Shown piece after piece: positions 25,427 through 34,355 of a DNA stretch of 64,000 nucleotides (position 1 is its first letter; every line of letters begins with the position of its first letter). The DNA comes from Arcticibacterium sp047623945 (GTDB lineage: Bacteria; Bacteroidota; Bacteroidia; Cytophagales; Spirosomataceae). The stretch spans positions 1-64,000 of the forward strand of contig JBLHOT010000005.1 of the NCBI GenBank assembly GCA_047623945.1, given 5' to 3'. Under the pieces are notes generated by a model, which saw nothing but the letters and a program-made list of their open reading frames with translations, did no database searches and was not told where the DNA came from. The position numbers and the translations under genes were made by a program.

Positions 25427-26153
25427 GTCTACTCATTAGTTTTTCAGCTGCCTCTTCAGAGGTCTCATAGCTTCCGGTATCATCTGGGAGTTCTCCAGCC
25501 TGCATACTTACCTTTCCAGCAACTGCCATGCATGATTTTTGCCATTCCTTTGCCGTGAAATGAACCGCTGGTATACCGGCCTCTATAAAAGCAGTAACAT
25601 TATCAGCATTTACACCTGCACCTGCCATAATTTGAATACGGCCTTCTGCCCTTTTTACCAATTCCGTTAGAACGTCTAGGCCTTTCAAGGCACTTTCTTT
25701 TTGACCAGAGGTCAAAATTCTTTCAAAACCCAAATCAATTAGGGTATCCAGAGCCACCATAGGCTCTGGACACTGGTCAAAAGCCCTATGAAATGTCACG
25801 GGAAAAGGAGAGGCCCAAGTAAGTACCTTTTTACAGAGTTCCCCATCCACTGTTCCGTTAGCGTTTAGTGCTCCAAAAACAAATCCTCCTGGATTTAGTG
25901 ACTTAATTTGAAAAATTTCGCTATATATAGTGAGCACTTCTGATTCGGAATAACAGAAATCGCCGCCTCGTGGCCTAATCATTACGAAGGTTTTAGGAAC
26001 TATATTCTCCAAAACTAGTTTTATAAGTCCCTGAGATGGCGTAGTTCCACCCTCTAAGTAGCCGCCACACAGCTCTACCCTGTCTGTACAAAGACGATGA
26101 GCCACCATGGCCGATGCCAAAGAGAAGCAACAAATTTCCGTTTCAGTTTGCAT
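25407..26153 (-). CDS. cutC: CutC family protein (copper homeostasis-type TIM barrel)
   Basis: A 248-residue cytoplasmic TIM-barrel protein. ADRVELC-type motif (TDRVELCGGYLEGGTTPS), MIRPRGGDFCYSE and VTFHRAFD are characteristic of CutC. It is named for copper tolerance, but its biochemical activity is unsettled. Length is normal. Its end overlaps porT by 20 bp on the opposite strand. Confidence 0.92.
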   Translation of the reverse strand: MQTETEICCFSLASAMVAHRLCTDRVELCGGYLEGGTTPSQGLIKLVLENIVPKTFVMIRPRGGDFCYSESEVLTIYSEIFQIKSLNPGGFVFGALNANGTVDGELCKKVLTWASPFPVTFHRAFDQCPEPMVALDTLIDLGFERILTSGQKESALKGLDVLTELVKRAEGRIQIMAGAGVNADNVTAFIEAGIPAVHFTAKEWQKSCMAVAGKVSMQAGELPDDTGSYETSEEAAEKLMSRLIQKPE

Positions 26154-26233
26154 TTTATATTATCGTAATTTTCTGAATATCAAGCCGTTTGCTTTTTTTT
26201 AAATACTTCGGGCACTTTTTTAACAAAAATACG

Positions 26234-26262
26234 TTTTTGAATAAAAGTTTTTGATAGTTTTG
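26234..26262 (+). promoter_or_regulatory. Candidate Bacteroidota promoter for the DUF2795 gene
   Basis: TAGTTTTG at 26255-26262 is a full match to TAnnTTTG, 42 bp before the start codon. TTTTTG at 26234-26239 may be the -33 element, although the 15-bp spacing is shorter than the usual 19-21. Confidence 0.4.
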
Positions 26263-26303
26263 CAGCCAAATTCAGGAAATATACATTTAAACAGCGTGAA
26301 CAT

Positions 26304-26525
26304 ATGTACTGGACATTAGAGTTAGTTTCTTATTTAGAAGATGCCCCTTGGCCTGCTTCAAAGGATGAATTGATAGATTTTTCTATCCGTTCTGGAGCAC
26401 CGAATGAGGTTATGGAAAATCTTTCTGAATTAGAAGATGATGGTCATCCTTTTGAGACAATCGAAGAGATATGGCCGGATTACCCAACAAAAGACGATTT
26501 CTTCTTCAATGAGGATGAATATTAG
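26304..26525 (+). CDS. DUF2795 domain-containing small acidic protein
   Basis: A 73-residue soluble protein matching the small DUF2795 proteins widespread in Bacteroidota. The full-length sequence starts MYWTLELVSYLEDAPWPA and ends EIWPDYPTKDDFFFNEDEY. It is strongly acidic. No molecular function is known. It is probably a single-gene transcript, with its own promoter-like box and a strong terminator 22 bp after the stop. Confidence 0.85.
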   Translation: MYWTLELVSYLEDAPWPASKDELIDFSIRSGAPNEVMENLSELEDDGHPFETIEEIWPDYPTKDDFFFNEDEY

Positions 26526-26546
26526 ATAGATATTACGTTTTGTATT

Positions 26547-26575
26547 AAAGGCTTCTCTTCTGAGAAGCCTTTTTT
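26547..26575 (+). terminator. Rho-independent terminator after the DUF2795 gene
   Basis: An 11-bp stem AAAGGCTTCTC/GAGAAGCCTTT with the loop TTCT is followed by more T residues. It stands between this gene and the convergent leuA gene and could serve both directions. Confidence 0.9.
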
Positions 26576-26595
26576 ATGTCTTCATGAAAACTGAA

Positions 26596-27753
26596 CTAGA
26601 CTACTATAGTCAGGGCTTTCATAAGCTCTACCAGATCTTTGTCGTTCACTTCTTTGATACGATCTGCTAGGTCTAAAAAGTTTTTGTAAACCTCGTCTGC
26701 ATCTTCCTTAGCAATAGGGAAGCCTAAAATAGCTAATCTATGACGCAAGGCATGCCTTCCGCTTCTGGCCGTTAAAACAATATCTGACTTATCTACCCCA
26801 ACAGACTGAGGCGTCATAATTTCGTAGTTTTCTGCGTGTTTCAGGAAGCCATCTTGATGAATACCAGAAGAGTGGGCAAAAGCATTACGTCCTACAATGG
26901 CCTTATTAGACTGCACCGGCATACGCATGGCCTCTTCCACGAATTTACTCGTCGGATAAAGCATCTCACTTTTTATATTAGTATAAAAGCCTAAATCCTT
27001 ATGCACTTGAAGCGTCATAGCTACTTCTTCTAAAGATGTATTTCCAGCCCTTTCCCCTATGCCATTTATAGTAACCTCCACTTGTCTAGCTCCTGCCTGA
27101 ATACCTGCAATGGTATTAGCAGTGGCCATTCCTAAGTCATTATGATTATGCATAGATAAAATGGCTTTATCTATATTGGGCACATTATTCATTAAATAGC
27201 TCACTCTATCATGCATGACAGAGGGTAAAAGATACCCTGTAGTATCTGGCAAGTTGACTACGCTGGCACCCGCCTTAATTACGGCTTCTGTCATTCTAGC
27301 TAAAAACTCTAAATCTGCTCTTCCGGCATCTTCTGCGTAAAACTCCACATCCTCTACAAAGGATTTAGCATATTTTACTGCTTCTACGCCCCTTTCTAGA
27401 ATTTCATCCCGAGTGCTATTAAATTTATACTTTATATGCATATCTGAAGAACCAATACCCGTATGGATCCTAGGCCTTACAGCACCTTTCAAAGCCTCTG
27501 CGGCTACAGAAATGTCATTTTTAACCGCTCTTGTAAGTCCACAAACAATGGCGTTTTTTACTACTTTAGACACGGCCTGCACAGCTTTAAAATCGCCAGG
27601 ACTCGAAACCGGGAAACCCGCTTCAATGATATCGACACCTAATTCATCCAGCTTTTTAGCTATGAGTACTTTTTCGTCAATGTTTAATTGACAGCCGGGA
27701 ACTTGCTCTCCATCTCTTAAAGTAGTATCAAAAATATAAATTTGCTTACTCAT
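26596..27753 (-). CDS. leuA: 2-isopropylmalate synthase, short form without regulatory domain
   Basis: A 385-residue enzyme condensing acetyl-CoA with 2-ketoisovalerate in leucine synthesis. The catalytic TIM barrel is complete: FDTTLRDGEQVPGC at the N-terminus and the metal-binding HNHNDLG. The protein ends after the linker subdomain, so the C-terminal ~130-residue LeuA allosteric domain of classical enzymes is missing. Short forms are common in Bacteroidota, so this is not a truncation. No leuB, leuC or leuD is adjacent. A 210-bp gap separates it from the divergent pyk; I saw no leader peptide or T-box in it. Confidence 0.9.
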   Translation of the reverse strand: MSKQIYIFDTTLRDGEQVPGCQLNIDEKVLIAKKLDELGVDIIEAGFPVSSPGDFKAVQAVSKVVKNAIVCGLTRAVKNDISVAAEALKGAVRPRIHTGIGSSDMHIKYKFNSTRDEILERGVEAVKYAKSFVEDVEFYAEDAGRADLEFLARMTEAVIKAGASVVNLPDTTGYLLPSVMHDRVSYLMNNVPNIDKAILSMHNHNDLGMATANTIAGIQAGARQVEVTINGIGERAGNTSLEEVAMTLQVHKDLGFYTNIKSEMLYPTSKFVEEAMRMPVQSNKAIVGRNAFAHSSGIHQDGFLKHAENYEIMTPQSVGVDKSDIVLTARSGRHALRHRLAILGFPIAKEDADEVYKNFLDLADRIKEVNDKDLVELMKALTIVV

Positions 27754-27963
27754 GCTTTTAAAATCTTGCTTAATTACCCTTAAACCTTGATTACAAAGCT
27801 AGACTAACTTTTAGGGCTCTGATAGTTTTAAAGCCAAGTAAGCCTCAAATAGGAATAATATGCCAAAATGGACTCAACTAACTGCTATATTGTTCTAGCA
27901 CAATCCCATTATATTTCTATTTTTACGTCGGAATTAGAGCCAAAGACAATATCATAACAGTTT

Positions 27964-29421
27964 ATGTACAAAAAGACGAAAATAGTAGCCACGGTAGGAC
28001 CCGCATCGGATAGTGAAGAAATGCTACTTAAACTGGCACTAGCCGGAGTAAATGTATTTCGATTAAACTTTTCTCATGGTAACCATCAGGAGCATCTTTC
28101 TAGAATCGAGCGTATTAGAAAAAATAACGCAAACCACAACCTCAAATGTGCTATTCTTCAGGATTTACAAGGTCCTAAAATTAGAGTAGGCCAAATGGAA
28201 GGAGGAAATGATGGTGTAGAACTCATAGAAGGAAACTCCTTTATTTTCACGAATGAAGATGTTATAGGAAATGCCGAGCGAGTAAGCACTCCATATAAAG
28301 GCATGTTTCAAGATGTGAAGGTGGGTGAGCGTATCCTTATGGATGACGGAAAACTAGAGGTCGTGGTAACGAGCATAGACACAGAGAAAGAGCTCGTAAT
28401 AACAAAAGTGATTTATGGTGGTCTTTTAAAGCAGAAAAAAGGTGTCAATCTTCCTAATACCAACATTTCTCAGCCAAGTGTTACGGATAAAGACTGGAAG
28501 GACCTAGAATTTGGACTAAAGCATGACGTAGATTGGATAGCCCTTTCTTTCGTTAGAACAGCCAAGGAAATCATCGACATAAAAAAATATATCAAATCTA
28601 AAGGCTCAACGGCAAAAGTAATTGCCAAAATTGAGAAGCCTGAGGCTATTGATAATATGGATTCTATCATAGAGGCTGTGGATGCCATCATGGTAGCTCG
28701 AGGAGATTTGGGTGTTGAAATGCCTGGCGAAGAGGTTCCATTTATCCAGAAAGAATTAGTAAGAAAGTGTAACCTAGCCGCTAAGCCGGTTATTGTAGCT
28801 ACGCAAATGCTTGAAAGCATGATTGATAATCCTCGTGCCACTAGAGCGGAAATTGGCGATGTAGCCAATGCTGTTTGGGATGGTGCAGATGCCGTTATGC
28901 TTAGTGGGGAGTCTGCTGCGGGTAAATACCCAATTTTGGCCGTGGAAACAATGACCAAAACCATCATTCAGGTAGAGACAAAGGCCGATAAAGACCAACT
29001 TTATTTTAAGTATCATACCCGTGTTTCTGAAGCAGATTACGTATCAGAAGATAAGGATAATGATAATGTAATTATGATGGCTTGCAGACTTGCTAGAGAT
29101 TTGGACGTAAAAGCCGTTATTGGCTACACTACCTCTGGCTATACTGCGGTAAGGTTATCACACCACAGGCCTAAGGCACATATCTATATTTTTACTTCAA
29201 ACACGAAATTGATGACACAACTGAGCCTTTACTCTGGTGTTGAAGTATTCTCTTCAGAAAGAATGCCAAATAACCATGAGGACAACTTGGTGGATGCTGC
29301 CATGAAGTTTTTAGTGGCTGATGGAAAATTGGACAAAGGCGATAAATTCATTAATACACTTAGTGTGCCTCTTTTAGAGGATAATAGAACAAATACAGTG
29401 AGATTAAGCGTCGTAAAATAA
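27964..29421 (+). CDS. pyk: Pyruvate kinase
   Basis: A 485-residue glycolytic enzyme transferring phosphate from phosphoenolpyruvate to ADP. Signature segments are intact: VATVGPASDSEE, ILQDLQGPKIRVG, the catalytic-lysine stretch VIAKIEKPEAIDN and the metal/PEP site MVARGDLGVEMPGEEVP. The C-terminal allosteric domain (about 360-485) is present. It is probably monocistronic, with a strong terminator following. Confidence 0.97.
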   Translation: MYKKTKIVATVGPASDSEEMLLKLALAGVNVFRLNFSHGNHQEHLSRIERIRKNNANHNLKCAILQDLQGPKIRVGQMEGGNDGVELIEGNSFIFTNEDVIGNAERVSTPYKGMFQDVKVGERILMDDGKLEVVVTSIDTEKELVITKVIYGGLLKQKKGVNLPNTNISQPSVTDKDWKDLEFGLKHDVDWIALSFVRTAKEIIDIKKYIKSKGSTAKVIAKIEKPEAIDNMDSIIEAVDAIMVARGDLGVEMPGEEVPFIQKELVRKCNLAAKPVIVATQMLESMIDNPRATRAEIGDVANAVWDGADAVMLSGESAAGKYPILAVETMTKTIIQVETKADKDQLYFKYHTRVSEADYVSEDKDNDNVIMMACRLARDLDVKAVIGYTTSGYTAVRLSHHRPKAHIYIFTSNTKLMTQLSLYSGVEVFSSERMPNNHEDNLVDAAMKFLVADGKLDKGDKFINTLSVPLLEDNRTNTVRLSVVK

Positions 29422-29440
29422 AGAACGCACTATTATTTCT

Positions 29441-29473
29441 AAAGCCCTGAAACACCTGTTTCGGGGCTTTTTT
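29441..29473 (+). terminator. Rho-independent terminator of pyk
   Basis: A 14-bp stem from 29441-29454 and 29457-29470 (one T-G wobble, very short loop) is followed by TTTT. It lies 20 bp past the pyk stop. Confidence 0.9.
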
Positions 29474-29577
29474 GCTTAAAGGCATCAAAACTTGTCAAGT
29501 TAAATGCCTTTAAAACCTCATTTACTTATACCTAAAGGATTAATCCCTATTTTTAGATTCATATTATTATAGCCCAA

Positions 29578-31116
29578 ATGAACGTTCTCCTTATTCTTTC
29601 TTTCGTGACAACTCTTCTTCCAAGTCAAAAGGAAGACCTGCCAAGAATTGCTATTGCTGGACTGGCCATTGAGTCTAGCACCTTTTCTCCGGCCTTATCT
29701 ACAGAAGAAGCCTTTCATGCCAGATATGACCAGGACGCCATTTTGCGTTATCCTTTCTTTCAGCCAGACTCCATACTGACACAACGAGCTAAGTGGTTTC
29801 CAACAGTAATTGGCAAGTCTTTACCAGGTGGTGCCGTGACCAGAGAAGCGTACGAATCGCTCGTAAATCAGACGTTAGAAAGACTAAAAACAAACTTGCC
29901 TTATGACGGTCTTTTTTTTGACATACATGGGGCTATGAGCGTGGTGGGATTAGATGACCCAGAAGGAGATTTCATTGTTAGAGTGAGAGAGGTTATTGGA
30001 ACCAAAACACTCATTTCTACCTCTATGGATTTGCATGGAAATGTGTCTGAAAGGTTAGCAAAGCACACCGACCTAATCACATGCTACAGAATGGCACCTC
30101 ATGAAGATGCTATAGAAACTAAAAGAAGGGCTGTCACAAACCTAATTGACAGATTGACCTCCGGAAAAGGTAAGCCAAGATATAAAGTATGGATTCCTGT
30201 ACCGGTGCTTTTGCCAGGAGAAAAAACCAGTACTAGAATAGAACCAGCCAAGTCAATTTACGCCGAAATACCTCCTATAACCAAGCAAGAAGGCGTGATA
30301 GATGCCGCCATTTGGGTAGGTTATGCTTGGGCAGACGAGCCCAGAAACCATGCTGTAGTCATGGTAACAGGAGACAATGAAAAGACGGTAAAAGAATCTG
30401 CCGAAAAACTAGCTCAGAAGTTTTGGGAGGAGCGAGAAGCCTTTGAGTTTGTAGCTCCTACGGCTACCTTAGAAGAAAGTTTAGATAAAGCTTTTGAAAG
30501 CAAAGAAGCACCATTTATCATAAGTGATTCAGGCGATAATCCAACAGCCGGTGGAGCTGGAGACGTTACTTGGTCTTTAAGAGAAATTCTAATGCGTCCT
30601 GAATTACAAAAAGCCAGTGGCCCGTCGCTCATATATGCCTCTATTCCTGGGCCAGAAATGATAGAAGCGGCTTTAAAAATTGGTGTAAACGGAAAGGTAG
30701 ATGCTTTAGTAGGTGCACAAATTGACGACCGCTATGCTCCACCAATAAGACTAAAAGGGACTGTAGAAGCCATCAAAAAAGGTGACCGACATGCAGAAGT
30801 GGAAGCTGTTATTAAAGTAGGTTCTGTTCACGTAATTGTAACCAAAAAACGTAAGCCCTACCACTACATCAAAGACTTCAAAGACTTGGGCTTGGAACCG
30901 ACAAAGGCGGACGTGGTAGTCGTAAAAATAGGTTACTTAGTTCCAGAACTTTATGATATCCGAAAAGGATGGCTTTTGGCACTTACTCCAGGCGGTGTAG
31001 ACCAAGACTTACATAGATTAAACTATAAACGAATAAAGAGGCCAATGTTCCCTTTGGACGAATTTTCGTCTGAGCCAGACTTGTCCGCTAGGTTTATCCC
31101 TTCTTCTGAAGAATAA
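29578..31116 (+). CDS. M81 family metallopeptidase (MlrC-like)
   Basis: A 512-residue protein of the microcystinase C (MlrC) family, which cleaves linear peptides. The likely zinc ligands are visible: Asp115 and His117 in FFDIHGAM, and His153 in SMDLHGN. The C-terminal MlrC domain begins near residue 310 (ISDSGDNPTAGGAGD). The N-terminus is hydrophobic (MNVLLILSFVTTLLPSQ) and could be a signal peptide, suggesting export. The real substrate is unknown; most family members do not meet microcystin. It ends 3 bp from the convergent udk gene. Confidence 0.9.
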   Translation: MNVLLILSFVTTLLPSQKEDLPRIAIAGLAIESSTFSPALSTEEAFHARYDQDAILRYPFFQPDSILTQRAKWFPTVIGKSLPGGAVTREAYESLVNQTLERLKTNLPYDGLFFDIHGAMSVVGLDDPEGDFIVRVREVIGTKTLISTSMDLHGNVSERLAKHTDLITCYRMAPHEDAIETKRRAVTNLIDRLTSGKGKPRYKVWIPVPVLLPGEKTSTRIEPAKSIYAEIPPITKQEGVIDAAIWVGYAWADEPRNHAVVMVTGDNEKTVKESAEKLAQKFWEEREAFEFVAPTATLEESLDKAFESKEAPFIISDSGDNPTAGGAGDVTWSLREILMRPELQKASGPSLIYASIPGPEMIEAALKIGVNGKVDALVGAQIDDRYAPPIRLKGTVEAIKKGDRHAEVEAVIKVGSVHVIVTKKRKPYHYIKDFKDLGLEPTKADVVVVKIGYLVPELYDIRKGWLLALTPGGVDQDLHRLNYKRIKRPMFPLDEFSSEPDLSARFIPSSEE

Positions 31117-31119
31117 GAT

Positions 31120-31779
31120 TTATCCCTTCATGAGGGTTTTAATGAATGTACTTAAGACCAGTAGACCATTCTCAAAATGGTCATTATTATTGATAATAAT
31201 GTCTGAGTACTTCTTGGTAGGTTTTATAAAAACTTTATAAGTAGGCTTTACATGGTTTTCCCATTGGTAAAGTACCTCAGCTAGCTTAAGGCCACGCTCT
31301 TTTCTATCTCTTTTAATACGGCGTTTAATCTTCACCTTTTCTTTGGCGTCAATAAACACTTTGAGATTCAGTAAATCTGAAATACTAGACTCGTGAAAAA
31401 CAAAGAGGCCTTCAACGACGATAACAGGAGCTGGAAGATGAACAATTTCCCTCGGTAATACTCCAGGATTATTAAAGGTGTATTCTGTATGATGTACCGC
31501 TTTCCCATTCACCAAATCTTTGATGTGCGAAGCGTATAATTCAAAATCTATGCATTCTGGTAAATCATAATTTTGAATACCATTTTCGTCTAAGGGTATC
31601 TTAGAAATCTCTCTATAGTAATTATCTTGAGAGATAAGACATACCTGCTCTTTGGTAAAGTGCTTTAGAAGGCTTCTCAAAAAGAGCGTTTTACCAGAAG
31701 CACTTCCCCCAGTAATACCAATTACAAATGCTTTTCCGTTTGAGCCCACTTTATTTAAATCAACTACAGAATCTGCCAT
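31120..31779 (-). CDS. udk: Uridine kinase
   Basis: A 219-residue P-loop kinase of pyrimidine salvage that phosphorylates uridine (and usually cytidine). The Walker A motif GGSASGKT lies at residues 24-31; ISQDNYYREI and the lid region KRRIKRDRKERG fit the family. Length is typical. The gene is convergent with the M81 gene (3-bp gap) and follows the isoaspartyl peptidase gene on the same strand by about 90 bp. Confidence 0.9.
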   Translation of the reverse strand: MADSVVDLNKVGSNGKAFVIGITGGSASGKTLFLRSLLKHFTKEQVCLISQDNYYREISKIPLDENGIQNYDLPECIDFELYASHIKDLVNGKAVHHTEYTFNNPGVLPREIVHLPAPVIVVEGLFVFHESSISDLLNLKVFIDAKEKVKIKRRIKRDRKERGLKLAEVLYQWENHVKPTYKVFIKPTKKYSDIIINNNDHFENGLLVLSTFIKTLMKG

Positions 31780-31869
31780 TAAAACCGAAAGAGTTTATTG
31801 ATATATTGAGTACAAGAGTGAAAGACCTTTGTCATTAGAAAGCCGTCACAAAATTAACAATTCAGATGA

Positions 31870-32901
31870 CTATTGTCCCTTTCCACTTGCTTCTTTATAA
31901 ATCAATACCTGTTTTTCGCCATTAGACTTCATAAATCCTCTATACATGCCAGCCGTATTAAAAGGCATACCCACATTACCGGCCTTGTCTATAGAAATTA
32001 CCCCGCCAGCACCTCCAAGTTCTTTGAGTTTGTGCATTATTACTTCTTCACCTGCCTCTTTTAGAGAAAGTCCTTTATACTCCATTAAGGCAGAAATGTC
32101 ATAAGCGACTACAGACCTTATAAAATATTCACCATGCCCCGTGGCAGAAACAGCACAGGTGGCATTATTGGCATATGTTCCAGCTCCTATTATTGGGCTG
32201 TCACCTATTCTATTCCATCTTTTATTGGTCATTCCAGCCGTTGACGTCCCAGCAGCTAAATTACCCGCCTTATCTAGAGCGACGCAACCCACTGTTCCGA
32301 ATTTATAATCTTCAGGAACACTATATTCAAAAGACGATTTTACAGGTTTTTCTTTATCAGAATGATCCAATTCTGCCTCTTTAGCCTTTTGTAACGAACG
32401 CCATCTTCTTTCTGTGAAAAAGTAACTACTGTCTACCATTTCTAAGCCCTTTTCTTTGGCAAATTCCTCGGCACCTTTGCCAGCCAAGAGAACGTGCTGA
32501 GATTCTTCCATAACAGTTCTAGCTGCCAGAATAGGACTTTTAATATGACTAACGCCCGCTATAGCACCTGCTTTAAGATTTGAACCATCCATAATGGAAG
32601 CGTCTAGTTGGTTTGTGCCTTCATGTGTAAAAACGGCTCCTATGCCAGAATTAAATAAAGGAGAAGCCTCCATCACCTGAATGGCTTTTACGACCGCATC
32701 CAAAGCAGAACCACCTGCTTCTAACACTTCATAACCAGTTTTTAGAGCTTCGTCCAGTTTTTCTTGATAGGCCTTTTCTTTTGGGGCAGACATGTTTTCC
32801 TTAAGAATAGTACCTGCTCCGCCATGTATAGCTAAGGCAAAGTTTTCTTGGGCCTGAAGTTGTCCGACGAAAAAATAAAAAACAATGAATAATCTTTTCA
32901 T
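31870..32901 (-). CDS. Isoaspartyl peptidase / L-asparaginase (Ntn hydrolase, T2)
   Basis: A 343-residue precursor that cleaves itself to expose a catalytic threonine, then hydrolyses isoaspartyl dipeptides and asparagine. A signal peptide (about residues 1-18, ending QAQ) indicates export. The self-cleavage site is Gly202-Thr203 in FGTVGCVALD. Substrate-binding stretches KRWNRIGDSPIIGAGTYA and ATGHGEYFIR are intact. Length is normal. Confidence 0.93.
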   Translation of the reverse strand: MKRLFIVFYFFVGQLQAQENFALAIHGGAGTILKENMSAPKEKAYQEKLDEALKTGYEVLEAGGSALDAVVKAIQVMEASPLFNSGIGAVFTHEGTNQLDASIMDGSNLKAGAIAGVSHIKSPILAARTVMEESQHVLLAGKGAEEFAKEKGLEMVDSSYFFTERRWRSLQKAKEAELDHSDKEKPVKSSFEYSVPEDYKFGTVGCVALDKAGNLAAGTSTAGMTNKRWNRIGDSPIIGAGTYANNATCAVSATGHGEYFIRSVVAYDISALMEYKGLSLKEAGEEVIMHKLKELGGAGGVISIDKAGNVGMPFNTAGMYRGFMKSNGEKQVLIYKEASGKGQ

Positions 32902-32940
32902 GCGTAATTTGCTTTTTTAATGAAACTGTAGACCATTTTT

Positions 32941-33786
32941 ATGCAAACTATTCAAGAAAACCATCCTAAAAAAATATCGGTATCAATATTAGGCTGCGGG
33001 TGGTTGGGGCTCCCCTTAGCGGAGTTTTTAATTAAAAAAGAATGTAAGGTTTTGGGTTCTACCACATCTATAGATAAAATAGAAATATTAAAGCAAAAGA
33101 AAATTATCCCAGAACTCATCAACCTAAATCCAGAATGGCCAGCAGATGTCTCAAATGAATATCTATATTCTGAGGTTTTAATCATTTGCTTTCCTCCCAA
33201 ACTCCGTACACATGGTGAAGCATTTTTCTTGAGTCAAATAAAAAGCTTAGCCCAACATTTAAATCAATTTGATGCCAAGAAAATTATTTTCACAAGCAGT
33301 ACTTCCGTATATCCTTCCCTCAATAAAGAAATGAGCGAATCCGAGGCTGATATAGCCCATGTTTTCTTTCAAGCGGAAAGTCTACTCATAGCTAAAGCCA
33401 ATGAGCTAGGAAAGAAAATCAATGTCCTCCGGTTAAGTGGTCTTATGGGATATGGCAGAATACCCTGTAAATACTTTTCTGGCAAGAAAGGCCTAAAAAA
33501 TGGAGACACTCCGGTCAACTATATTTTTAGAGATGATGTGATAAAGATTATAAGTAGGATGATAGAAGGTATCGTTTGGAATGAAACTCTAAACATTACT
33601 GCTCCATTACACCCTACTCGGAATGAAGTGATGGCTAAGTGCACTGAAGAAACCATTTACGAAATGCCCGAATACATCCAATCTGAAGAAAAGAGCACCT
33701 TTAAAATTATTAATGGAGCAAAGTTTCATCAACTAGTGGATTACACTTTTCAATATCCAAACCCCTTGGATTTCCCTTTTAAGTGA
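32941..33786 (+). CDS. NAD(P)-binding epimerase/SDR-like protein (YeeZ type)
   Basis: A 281-residue protein with an N-terminal Rossmann motif (ILGCGWLGLPLAEFL). It matches the YeeZ/extended-SDR group annotated as NAD-dependent epimerases. The usual Tyr-x-x-x-Lys pair is not obvious, so catalysis is uncertain, and no substrate can be named. It starts 39 bp from the divergent isoaspartyl peptidase gene and ends 3 bp from the convergent merC gene. Confidence 0.75.
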   Translation: MQTIQENHPKKISVSILGCGWLGLPLAEFLIKKECKVLGSTTSIDKIEILKQKKIIPELINLNPEWPADVSNEYLYSEVLIICFPPKLRTHGEAFFLSQIKSLAQHLNQFDAKKIIFTSSTSVYPSLNKEMSESEADIAHVFFQAESLLIAKANELGKKINVLRLSGLMGYGRIPCKYFSGKKGLKNGDTPVNYIFRDDVIKIISRMIEGIVWNETLNITAPLHPTRNEVMAKCTEETIYEMPEYIQSEEKSTFKIINGAKFHQLVDYTFQYPNPLDFPFK

Positions 33787-33789
33787 GAC

Positions 33790-34167
33790 TTAATGCGTAT
33801 GACAGACGGTCCTATGAAGTCGCCAATTATAAACGTAAGCTACGGCCATTAGCACAGAACTAACACTGAGCAATAAGTGATTATGCGTCACGAAATGGCC
33901 TGCTACAAACAGAAAAGACACGCCAAAAAGAAGCAATGGCCCTTTACTATCATGGTACCTAAAATCCTTTATTAAAATAGATACTCCGAGTAACAAACTA
34001 CCGAGTATAAGACCTATCTCCACATCTTCCGAAAAAAACTGCTCGCCTAACAATGGCATTGACACCAAGAGAAAAGGCATCGCCAAACAGTGTACCGCAC
34101 ACAAAAAAGACAAGCCTAGGCCCATTTTATGTAAAATATGTGAATGTTTTTCTATGAATTTTTTCAT
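33790..34167 (-). CDS. MerC domain-containing membrane protein
   Basis: A 125-residue protein with four predicted membrane segments. The Cys-x-x-x-His-Cys motif in FLCAVHCLAMPFLL in the first helix matches MerC-type metal transporters, and a His-rich tail (HRTVCHTH) closes the protein. In Bacteroidota such genes are often associated with zinc or other metal homeostasis rather than mercury. The promoter region carries two copies of a 19-bp element, suggesting metal-dependent repression. Confidence 0.85.
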   Translation of the reverse strand: MKKFIEKHSHILHKMGLGLSFLCAVHCLAMPFLLVSMPLLGEQFFSEDVEIGLILGSLLLGVSILIKDFRYHDSKGPLLLFGVSFLFVAGHFVTHNHLLLSVSSVLMAVAYVYNWRLHRTVCHTH

Positions 34168-34178
34168 TCCTTTCTGCT

Positions 34179-34226
34179 AAACGCAACAATGATGCAAAAG
34201 TAATTATAAATGCAACACTATTGCAA
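34179..34226 (-). promoter_or_regulatory. merC promoter with two 19-bp operator-like repeats
   Basis: On the minus strand, TTG (34226-34224) stands 21 bp from TACTTTTG (34202-34195), a good Bacteroidota -33/-7 pair about 30 bp before merC. Two direct repeats, TTGCAATAGTGTTGCATTT (34226-34208) and TTGCATCATTGTTGCGTTT (34197-34179), agree at 15 of 19 positions. The first covers the -33 element and the second covers the -7 box and start region. This is what a Fur/Zur-type repressor site would look like; the regulator itself is not in the window. Confidence 0.55.
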
Positions 34227-34283
34227 GTAGAGCTTTCCAAAATGAAATTAATCCAACTAAAGCTTGGTAAAATCTTTTAATAG

Positions 34284-34339
34284 TATGCTTGCATAACAAT
34301 TCCAAAGTCAATAATTTTACAAACAGTATGCTTGCATAC
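34284..34339 (+). promoter_or_regulatory. Beta-oxidation operon promoter bracketed by two identical palindromes
   Basis: TATGCTTGCATA occurs at 34284-34295 and again at 34327-34338; the second copy extends to the 14-bp palindrome GTATGC-TT-GCATAC. TTG at 34289-34291, inside the first copy, lies 20 bp from TAATTTTA (34312-34319), which matches the -7 consensus except for the last base. The second copy would cover the transcription start. The arrangement suggests repression by a dimeric MarR- or TetR-type regulator; none is encoded next to it. Confidence 0.6.
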
Positions 34340-34355
34340 CTTTTTCGCATTGCCT

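Noticed and set aside
26596..27753. Truncation of leuA because the allosteric domain is missing
   Set aside because: The frame ends cleanly after the catalytic and linker parts, and short leuA forms are usual in Bacteroidota.
27754..27963. Leucine attenuator or T-box upstream of leuA
   Set aside because: No Leu-rich leader peptide, no stable terminator hairpin and no T-box signature were seen in the 210-bp divergent gap.
28470..28967. 165-codon antisense frame inside pyk
   Set aside because: Antisense shadow of a highly conserved enzyme; no promoter or homology signal.
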